A stretch of 43,337 nt of DNA from Candidatus Endobugula sertula (GTDB lineage: Bacteria; Pseudomonadota; Gammaproteobacteria; Pseudomonadales; Cellvibrionaceae). The translations under genes and the position numbers were made by a program. The stretch's first letter is position 1. Each line of letters starts with the position of its first letter. Where the stretch lies: the NCBI GenBank assembly GCA_001723645.1, contig MDLC01000027.1, forward strand, positions 1 to 43,337, in the 5' to 3' direction. Of the stretch, positions 37,912 to 43,337 are shown in pieces. Under the pieces are notes generated by a model. The model was given only the letters and a program-made list of their open reading frames with translations. It was not told the DNA's origin and made no database searches.

Positions 37912-37922
37912 ATGCTACCGCC
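37912..37922 (-). promoter_or_regulatory. ops: ops element (RfaH recruitment site) in the operon leader
   Basis: The minus strand reads GGCGGTAGCAT, an exact match to the ops consensus GGCGGTAGCNT that pauses RNA polymerase and loads RfaH. It is preceded by CTTAGG, part of what a JUMPstart sequence looks like. It lies about 140 bases before the start of the first structural gene and about 94 bases after the stop of the MarR-type regulator, on the coding strand of the operon. An RfaH homologue is encoded 1.2 kb away, which supports function. No convincing -35/-10 pair was found just upstream. Confidence 0.88.
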
Positions 37923-38015
37923 CTAAGGTTTTCGCCATACCCCAAAAGCGGCAACACAAACCAAGCATTTAATTATCCTACAGAAAGTTTAAGCCTACGA
38001 CTGCTGAGAAAGCGG

Positions 38016-38345
38016 CTACTTTAAAGCTGCGGCTTCAATCTTAAGTGCAGCTATTTCATCTTCTATTTGTTTATGTTCTTTATATTTTTTAGCGAGAAAG
38101 CGTTTTGTTACGCAGGCTTTTTGCTCTATACCTTTGGGGGTTAAAAGGTAAGCATAAGCAAGCTTGTTCTTGCTATTTTTGAAATTGCGCACCTTCAGCC
38201 AACCCTGTTTTAACAAGGCATTGAGACAGTAATTAACTTTACCTAGACTCACCCCCATTGCCCTTGAAAAATCACGTTGGCTCATATCAGACTTGGTTTC
38301 AACCAGTTTTAACAATCGATAACAAGTTTCTTCATCAAGTGTCAT
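38016..38345 (-). CDS. MarR family EPS-associated transcriptional regulator
   Basis: A 109-residue winged-helix protein. The DNA-binding part spans about residues 1-75, with SQRDFSRAMGVSLGKVNYCLNALLKQGWLKVRNFKNSKNKLAYAYLLTPKG, which closely follows the small regulator family found at the head of exopolysaccharide loci. The last 30 residues are a charged helix (coiled-coil like) that could mediate dimerisation. It is transcribed in the same direction as the operon and precedes the ops site, so it may be the promoter-proximal gene of the same transcript or control it. The ATG has no clear ribosome site. Confidence 0.85.
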   Translation of the reverse strand: MTLDEETCYRLLKLVETKSDMSQRDFSRAMGVSLGKVNYCLNALLKQGWLKVRNFKNSKNKLAYAYLLTPKGIEQKACVTKRFLAKKYKEHKQIEDEIAALKIEAAALK

Positions 38346-38583
38346 ATCAGTGGTATTTGCTTAAGTGTTAAGTTAACGTTCAAAAGGTGAACGCATGGTA
38401 ATGATTTTGTATCTGGAATGCAAGAAAAAGTCCTTTTTGACACAGAGTGAGTTCCAAAAAACCAAAAACAGCCCAAAGATGGATAACAGTCTTTTCCAAT
38501 CCAGAAATGAGCTTGAATATGCCCCCCTTGCCATTTATCCTGATCACCGTGATAAACCGAATCAAGGTGAATAGCACTGGGTT

Positions 38584-38697
38584 GGGACGGCATCGTTTAT
38601 CCCCACGGATCACCCACTACGGCCAATCCAAGCGCTTTACAGTATCCGTAGTGAGCGGCAACGGGTTGATCAAATTAGCGACCATCTCCTATCGTGA
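38584..38697 (+). pseudogene. IS5-like transposase scrap
   Basis: In frame, the plus strand reads IPTDHPLRPI directly joined to QALYSIRSERQRVDQISDHL before two stops. DHPLRPI and ALYSIRSER...QI are both conserved in IS5/IS1182-type transposases but normally lie about 45 residues apart, so the piece is internally deleted. Upstream, the same frame is open from 38479 but broken by a TAG; downstream, another short frame (38697-38825) is not recognised. No intact IS ends were found. It is a dead remnant between the operon head and rfaH. Confidence 0.65.
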
Positions 38698-38867
38698 TGA
38701 CCAAACTGTTTGAGGACGTGGTTAGCTTGGCGAGAAAGCAACGACCAATCGGACGGGCTATGGCCAAGCTGAAAGAAAAGTCGCCTCAGAAACTTGGCAG
38801 AAAATATGATTTCTTGGTAGTATAGGCTAACGTAGGTTTTCTCCTTACAACAGTCAATTTATGCTAG

Positions 38868-39080
38868 GGCCTGTTCACACTCATTTTGATAATACGCGCT
38901 TATCTACTTGGGGGTACAACCGCGAGATATAATAAGAGACGTAACGAAGTTGAGTGCTCATTTCGTTGTTGAAAAGGTTTCCGAAGGATTTTCAGCCGCT
39001 TTGGCAAATTAGATGTGGTTTTTCGATTTTTTATCAACTTTTCTTTAATCGCTGACAAGTTGATTAGTGTGAACAGGTCC
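38868..39080. mobile_element. MITE-like element, 213 bp, with CTAG target duplication
   Basis: Both ends carry the 14-base terminal inverted repeat GGCCTGTTCACACT (38868-38881; right copy 39067-39080, one mismatch). Each is flanked by CTAG (38864-38867 and 39081-39084), which fits a four-base YTAR-type target duplication as made by some IS5-family elements. The interior has no open frame of note and includes a second inverted repeat, ATCAACTT/AAGTTGAT (39033-39064). It looks like a non-autonomous element, inserted about 57 bases before rfaH, so its right end may affect rfaH expression. Confidence 0.75.
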
Positions 39081-39140
39081 TAGTAGGAGAGACCTAAAAC
39101 GCCCATTAACTTTATTCTAAAGCTTACGACACTAATAAAG

Positions 39141-39647
39141 ATGAATAGCAATAATATCTCAAAATGGTATCTTACTCGCACAAAACCAAGGCAGGAAAAA
39201 CGTGCAGTAGAGCATTTGGAAAATCAAGGTTTTATTGTCTACTGCCCCTGGTTAACCTACACAAAATCTAAAAGCAGGTCAGATTATAAAGAGCCTCTTT
39301 TCCCTGGGTATGTTTTTCTTCGAGATCATGGCCAGTTTTCTAGCATTTTTTCGAAAGTTCGGTCAACAAGAGGGGTATCTAGCTTTGTTACCTTTGGCAA
39401 TAATATAGCCACTATTTCAGACCCCTTAATACAAGCTATTCGACTTCATGAGCAATCCATGAGAGGTTGTAAAGAGTATAAATATAAAGCAGGCCAAGTT
39501 GTGGAGTTTAATAGTGGCCCATTTAAGGACTTAGAAGGAATTTACCTCTGCAACAAAGGTGAGGATAGGTGTATTATTTTACTCAATTTAGTCAACAGAC
39601 AACAACAAATTGTCATTCGCCAGTCGCAACTTAAGAAATCCTTTTAG
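39141..39647 (+). CDS. rfaH: RfaH-type transcription antitermination factor (NusG paralogue)
   Basis: A 168-residue protein. The NGN domain (1 to about 110) has KWYLTRTKPRQEKRAVEHLENQ, EPLFPGYVFL and RGVSSFVTFGN, and the C-terminal KOW domain has FKDLEGIYL and the RfaH-like IILLNLVNRQQQIVI. These match RfaH better than NusG. RfaH binds ops-paused RNA polymerase, suppresses early termination and couples translation in long polysaccharide operons. An ops site heads the divergent operon 1.2 kb away. The ATG has little ribosome-site match. It lies just after a MITE and just before intron debris. Confidence 0.92.
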   Translation: MNSNNISKWYLTRTKPRQEKRAVEHLENQGFIVYCPWLTYTKSKSRSDYKEPLFPGYVFLRDHGQFSSIFSKVRSTRGVSSFVTFGNNIATISDPLIQAIRLHEQSMRGCKEYKYKAGQVVEFNSGPFKDLEGIYLCNKGEDRCIILLNLVNRQQQIVIRQSQLKKSF

Positions 39648-39654
39648 CCAAATG

Positions 39655-39728
39655 GGTAAGTAGACCGGCGGGACCTCCCTGCCAGTCCCTCGCAGAACTG
39701 GACGTGACACTCTCGCGTCATCCGGCTC
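39655..39728 (-). ncRNA. group II intron 3' end (domains V and VI), remnant
   Basis: On the minus strand, 39728-39694 reads as a domain V hairpin. It begins GAGCCGGATGACGC (with the AGC triad), has a GAGA tetraloop and closes with GTGTCACGTCCAGTTC. A G-to-A change in the closing strand (CCAG for CCGG) gives a C-A mismatch. Domain VI follows, ending in GGTCTACTTACC, the usual branch-point and 3' end layout. No reverse transcriptase or 5' intron part is present; an IS3 scrap interrupts upstream. The 3' end lies about eight bases from the rfaH stop. Confidence 0.7.
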
Positions 39729-39788
39729 TCATCACCCAGCCAATGGGATTCGCCTTTTGCGAGCGCTAAACAATAACCATGAGTGATG

Positions 39789-40038
39789 TGTCAACACTTT
39801 TCCGGATACCTAATGACACAGCCTGTTTAGGTTTTTCATCATCTACAGACGATAAATAATCAGTGTCAGAATGTAGTCTCTGCCGATGATAAAACGTCTC
39901 TATGTATTCGAATAGTATCTGTTGGGCCTCTGTTCTAGTTTTAAATTGACAATGATGAACTAGCCCTGTTTTTAATGAGTGGAAAAAACTTTCAGCAACA
40001 GCATTGTCCCAACCATTTGCCTGATTAAAACTAACGCT
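39789..40038 (-). pseudogene. IS3-family transposase, C-terminal remnant
   Basis: The minus strand from 40038 encodes GWDNAVAESFFHSLKTGLVHHC followed by TRTEAQQILFEYIETFYHRQRLHS, the C-terminal part of the DDE integrase core (with its catalytic Glu in AES) of IS3-family OrfB. Upstream the frame is closed, and only about 80 residues of some 280 remain. TGTCAACACTTTTCCGGA at 39789-39806 may be the IS right end (5'-TG). The other end is lost next to the topB stop. Dead element. Confidence 0.8.
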
Positions 40039-40068
40039 GTATTTTTATGTATCTTAGGATACCGGTCT

Positions 40069-42060
40069 TTACATTTTTTGTTTGTAAACTCGTTTTTTTC
40101 TAGACAATGCCTTATTGTTTGTTTTGGTCTTTCGTACCGTACGTTTTTTCACATAACCGCTATGACTTTTCAAGCCCATTAAGTTTTGCATGGATTCGTT
40201 CTTACTTTGTGTGATCAGATTTTTTAGTAACACCTCTAGTGGTTGCATAAAATCTAAATAATTAGCTTCTCGGCGACTGATCGCGTTTAACTCCATTTCC
40301 CAGCGAGCAGTCATATCGGGCTGTGTTGCCATTGGAGGCAGACTGTCGATCAAGGCTTTGCCGGCATCGCTGGCGCGAATTTGTTTCCCTGTACGGACGA
40401 GAAACCCACGTTTGAATAGCAACTCAATAATGCCTGCACGTGTCGCTTCTGTACCCAGACCGTCGGTTTCTTTCAGAATAGCCCGTAAGCTCTTATCATC
40501 TACATAGCGTCCAATGCCCGTCATGGCTGCTAACAAGCTGGCATCATTAAACGGCTTGGGCGGAGAGGTTTGTTTTTCAAGTAGTTCACCCTGATAACAG
40601 TGAAGCTCTTCCCCTTTTTTAACGGTTGGTAAATGGGTGTTCAGTGCAGCTTCACTCTGTGCGTTACTGTCCGTACTTTTATGATTTTTCGCTGTTTGTT
40701 GCTCAAAAAGACTTTTCCAACCAGGAAGTTGAGATTCCCTCGATTTAGCCACAAAATGGCCTCCAGCAATCTCAAGATGTATTTCGCTATCTTGAAATTC
40801 GTGGTGAGGATAAAATTGTGCAATATACTGGCGCGAGACGAGATGATATAAACGCTGTTCAGTTTGCGTTAAACACGTCAAGTCCCCTGTTTTTTCCGTG
40901 GGAATAATGGCATGGTGCGCATCTACTTTATTGTCGTTCCATGCCTTACTTCGTCGTTGAGGGTCCGCCTCATTAACAGCCGCTTGTAAGGCGCTGCTAT
41001 TACTCGCAATGGCAGTTAATACAGGTGGTGCGTGTAAAAAATGTTGTGTGGGTAAATAGCGACTATCGGAACGTGGGTAAGTGAGTAATTTATGACGTTC
41101 ATATAAGGTCTGGCAGCTATCTAACACTTGCTGAGCACTCAAACCATAGTGTTTGGCGGCGTCTATTTGCAATGCTGATAAATTATAAGGTAAAGGTGGC
41201 GTCTGTTTCTTATTAAAACGAGCGGCTGACGTAACTAAGGCGGGTTTGCCAGAAATACTAGCCACCACTTTTTTAGCAAGCCCCAAAGATAATACACGGC
41301 CGTCTTCATCTTGATAGGGTTGGCAGGCATCACTAGGTAACCATTTTGCTTTGAATAACTCATTTTCTACAGTCCGGATATGTGCAATCACTTGATAAAA
41401 AGGCTTGGGTTCAAAGCAGTTGATATCACGATCGCGATGAACAACCAAACCCAGTACAGGAGTTTGCACCCGCCCTACAGATAAAACACCATCGTAACCC
41501 ACTTTCCGACCATGCAGTGTAAATGCACGAGTCATATTGATGCCATAAAGCCAATCAGCCCGTGATCGAGCCAAGGCGGATATCGAGAGGGGTACAAAGT
41601 CCTTATTACTACGCATCTCATTGAGAGCACGCTGAACAGCAGGTGGATTTAAATCATTGACGAGGCAACGCTGTATGCGTTTTCGCCGCTGTCCAGTGAC
41701 CCCTAGAAACTCAACCAATTGATCAACCAATAACTGTCCTTCTCGATCAGGGTCTCCGGCATGAACGAGTTCAGTTGCTCCCTTTACCAATTTTCGTAGT
41801 ATCGACAGTTGTTTTTTGGCTGCTTTCTTGGGTTGCAAACGCCACTGTTGAGGAATAATCGGTAAATGTTCAAAGCGCCATTGTTTATAGGCAGGATCGT
41901 AAACATCGGGTTCAACCTGCTCCAACAAATGACCAATACACCAGCTGACACAATCACCATTACCGACATAAATACAGCCATCGCATATTTTGTGGGGCTT
42001 AGGTAAAACATCGGCAATGGCTCTCGCAAGGCTAGGCTTTTCCGCGATATAAAGGCGCAT
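40069..42060 (-). CDS. topB: DNA topoisomerase III
   Basis: A 663-residue type IA topoisomerase, close to the length of E. coli TopB (653). The Toprim domain has AEKPSLARAIADVLP (6-20) and DPDREGQ (103-109). VGRVQTPVLGLVV (195-207) and the active-site LTYPRSDSRYLP place the catalytic tyrosine at residue 328. The last 30 residues are rich in Lys and Arg, probably for DNA binding, and there are no C-terminal zinc fingers. It relaxes negatively supercoiled DNA and decatenates replication intermediates. It can be chromosomal or carried on integrative elements; no other conjugation genes are seen. Confidence 0.95.
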   Translation of the reverse strand: MRLYIAEKPSLARAIADVLPKPHKICDGCIYVGNGDCVSWCIGHLLEQVEPDVYDPAYKQWRFEHLPIIPQQWRLQPKKAAKKQLSILRKLVKGATELVHAGDPDREGQLLVDQLVEFLGVTGQRRKRIQRCLVNDLNPPAVQRALNEMRSNKDFVPLSISALARSRADWLYGINMTRAFTLHGRKVGYDGVLSVGRVQTPVLGLVVHRDRDINCFEPKPFYQVIAHIRTVENELFKAKWLPSDACQPYQDEDGRVLSLGLAKKVVASISGKPALVTSAARFNKKQTPPLPYNLSALQIDAAKHYGLSAQQVLDSCQTLYERHKLLTYPRSDSRYLPTQHFLHAPPVLTAIASNSSALQAAVNEADPQRRSKAWNDNKVDAHHAIIPTEKTGDLTCLTQTEQRLYHLVSRQYIAQFYPHHEFQDSEIHLEIAGGHFVAKSRESQLPGWKSLFEQQTAKNHKSTDSNAQSEAALNTHLPTVKKGEELHCYQGELLEKQTSPPKPFNDASLLAAMTGIGRYVDDKSLRAILKETDGLGTEATRAGIIELLFKRGFLVRTGKQIRASDAGKALIDSLPPMATQPDMTARWEMELNAISRREANYLDFMQPLEVLLKNLITQSKNESMQNLMGLKSHSGYVKKRTVRKTKTNNKALSRKKRVYKQKM

Positions 42061-42179
42061 GGGCTCAAATAAGCTTTAACGCTAAACCTTATTTGCGACT
42101 GCTAAAGCATAAGTGGTTTAGTCTCAATGTCTTATACTCCATTTATTGGGTTTCATATTGCCACTGGGAAGACACCCAT

Positions 42180-42470
42180 CTATGTTGCACTAATGGGTGT
42201 AACAATACCGTTGGGGGTTTCTGTCTCTTTTTGCGTTTCCAACAAAATACTGGGTTTGCCTTTACAGGCTTTTGCTAAATTCTCACGATGTTTTGATAAT
42301 AAAATACCAATTTCTTCACTGTGAGTTTCGTTAATACCTTCTATATTAGCTTCGATCAATGCGGTAATATTTTCCGCAAGCTCAAGCATTTTATCGTGCT
42401 CTTCAGCATCTTTTTTGTTTTCAAACATACTATTGTCCCGATCACACTTCCAGACAGCAACAACGGCCAT
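42180..42470 (-). CDS. yebG: YebG family SOS-inducible protein
   Basis: A 96-residue protein beginning MAVVAVWKCDRDNSMFENKKDAEEH and continuing DKMLELAENI, which aligns with E. coli YebG (KKEADAYDKMLDTADLL). Function is not well defined; YebG is induced by DNA damage and is thought to bind DNA. GGAGGG four to five bases before the ATG is a strong ribosome site, and a LexA box lies about 17 bases further upstream, so SOS control is well supported. An eight-base inverted repeat (42172-42200) spans its stop codon without a T run. Confidence 0.88.
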   Translation of the reverse strand: MAVVAVWKCDRDNSMFENKKDAEEHDKMLELAENITALIEANIEGINETHSEEIGILLSKHRENLAKACKGKPSILLETQKETETPNGIVTPISAT

Positions 42471-42486
42471 AACACCCTCCCAAAAA

Positions 42487-42502
42487 CTGTTTTTATATAC
42501 AG
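42487..42502 (-). promoter_or_regulatory. LexA box upstream of yebG
   Basis: CTGT-TTTTATAT-ACAG matches the CTGT-N8-ACAG SOS operator exactly, and the outer bases (AA...TA) are close to the full E. coli 20-base consensus. It lies 17-32 bases upstream of the yebG ATG, where LexA would block transcription. It is the only such box I saw in the window. Confidence 0.9.
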
Positions 42503-43270
42503 TATATTGTTATTTGAAGCATGTCAATATCAAGGATATACGCAGGAGTCATAATGACGTGAAAAACAACCAAAAATGATGAAACAACGACAACTATTGG
42601 GGGTGTTTGTGAACTGATCGAAGTCTATGAAACCAAACGCTTTATAAATACTTGTTTAAAGAGAACGCTGGGTGAGGTGGCTTAATGTTTTACGTCAGGA
42701 GTTTGCGATGAAAATTTCGCTTCAATGATTGCTCACTCAACGTTTTTGCTTTATAAACCCCCAGGCTAGTCACCACGCTAATAGCAGGAGATATTACATG
42801 GTGCTTCTTTACATGATCAGAGTAAAAATGATTCACCCTGTACATTTTTACCATCCTTATCCAAAAGCGCAATAAACCATCCTTTCCAAAAGAAAAGTTA
42901 AAAAAATCCTCCCCAAAAGGTAGATGAAAAAAAGAGCGCTCCTTAAAAGAAAATCAGCAAGCTCCTACAGCATCATTACGCAAAATTTTCCTGTTCTGAC
43001 GTCAGGACTTTGCTGCCAACAGGCATGATACCGTTGAGCACTGGGTATTTCGACTTTAACCTTAGGATTCCATTTTGAAGTCAACAACTGGCTTTATCAT
43101 CGGGTGGAAAATCACGCTATACTAAGTCGCAAAATAAGTATAGGATTGCCTATGGTCTATTAACCGTATTTAATCAATCGTGTTTTTCTATGTCTGAAAT
43201 AAAGATACAAACCGCCGTTGTTGATTTTGATAATATCAATCTAGTGGAAGCGACTGATAAAGTCATAACG
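42503..43270. other. intergenic stretch without recognisable gene
   Basis: No frame here looks like a known protein. A 60-codon frame on the minus strand (42872-42690) and a 37-codon plus frame (43189-43302) are unconvincing. The sequence has A-rich runs (42880-42940) and a 15-base near-repeat ACGTCAGGAsTTTGC at 42692-42706 and 42999-43013. The second copy includes the palindrome CTGACGTCAG. It may be decayed mobile DNA. Confidence 0.5.
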
Positions 43271-43319
43271 CTCCCGCAAAGCGGGAGGCTTGACGGTTGT
43301 TAGCAGCCCTGAGGGCTGC
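43271..43319. repeat. pair of tight hairpins at the window edge
   Basis: Two perfect seven-base stems with three-base loops: CTCCCGC-AAA-GCGGGAG (43271-43287) and GCAGCCC-TGA-GGGCTGC (43303-43319), fifteen bases apart. No T run follows either, so they are not ordinary intrinsic terminators. Paired subterminal hairpins of this sort occur at the ends of IS200/IS605-type elements and in REP-like repeats; the window ends before this can be decided. Confidence 0.6.
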
Positions 43320-43337
43320 CAAAGTTAATGTTCAGTA

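Noticed and set aside
38342-38713. Open frames of 77-88 codons on both strands upstream of the MarR-type regulator
   Set aside because: They overlap one another in different frames. The only family signal is the IS5-like scrap in another frame, so these are shadows.
42172-42200. ACACCCAT/ATGGGTGT inverted repeat at the yebG stop as an intrinsic terminator
   Set aside because: The loop is 13 bases and no T run follows on the minus strand.
42690-42872. 60-codon minus-strand frame beyond yebG
   Set aside because: No ribosome site, no recognisable motif, and it lies within the probable decayed repeat region.
1-43337. CRISPR arrays, tRNA or rRNA genes
   Set aside because: I looked for regularly spaced repeats and cloverleaf-like sequences and saw none.

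Overview
The window reads as an AT-rich gammaproteobacterial chromosome segment. It carries an RfaH-type antiterminator with a matching ops element, a YebG-family SOS protein under a near-consensus LexA box, and a TopB of E. coli type. I cannot name the genus. Almost all of it (about 1.4 to 37.8 kb) is one surface-polysaccharide biosynthesis locus. Its genes all lie on the minus strand, mostly packed with 1-8 base overlaps or short gaps, so it looks like one operon of roughly 29 genes read from right to left.

Layout. Positions 1-1.3 kb hold a DUF501 gene and a small membrane protein on the plus strand, the left flank. In transcription order from the right, the locus starts with a MarR-type EPS regulator (38.3-38.0 kb) and an ops element (37.9 kb). 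Then come a two-domain dehydrogenase, gmd and fcl (GDP-L-fucose), a sugar C-methyltransferase, a Gfo/Idh/MocA oxidoreductase, a glycosyltransferase, a sulfotransferase, a Wzx flippase, two SDR epimerases, neuA-neuB-neuC (CMP-sialic acid), a KpsS-like protein, a GT8-like transferase, rfbF-rfbG-reductase (CDP-6-deoxyhexose), a Wzy-like polymerase, another glycosyltransferase, a methyltransferase, an asparagine-synthase-type amidotransferase, a TylF-like O-methyltransferase, an MBOAT O-acyltransferase with an SGNH partner broken by an in-frame stop, a methyltransferase, a heparinase II/III-like protein, a GT4 and a second AsnB.

Taken together, the genes predict a Wzx/Wzy-dependent acidic polysaccharide. 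It would contain a nonulosonic acid, probably L-fucose and a CDP-linked 6-deoxyhexose, with potential sulfate, acetyl, methyl and amide decorations. No initiating phosphoglycosyltransferase, chain-length regulator or outer-membrane export gene is visible here, so these must be elsewhere.

From 38.4 to 40.1 kb, around a plus-strand rfaH, lies mobile-element debris: an IS5-like transposase scrap, a 213-bp MITE with CTAG duplications, the domain V/VI end of a group II intron, and the C-terminal end of an IS3-family transposase. Beyond it come topB and yebG (minus strand), then about 0.8 kb with no recognisable gene, ending in two tight hairpins at the window edge.

The main points worth a second look are the ops/RfaH pairing within one locus, the nonsense codon that splits the SGNH partner of the O-acyltransferase, the unusual combination of sugar and decoration pathways, and the ADH-Gfo/Idh fusion as first gene of the operon.
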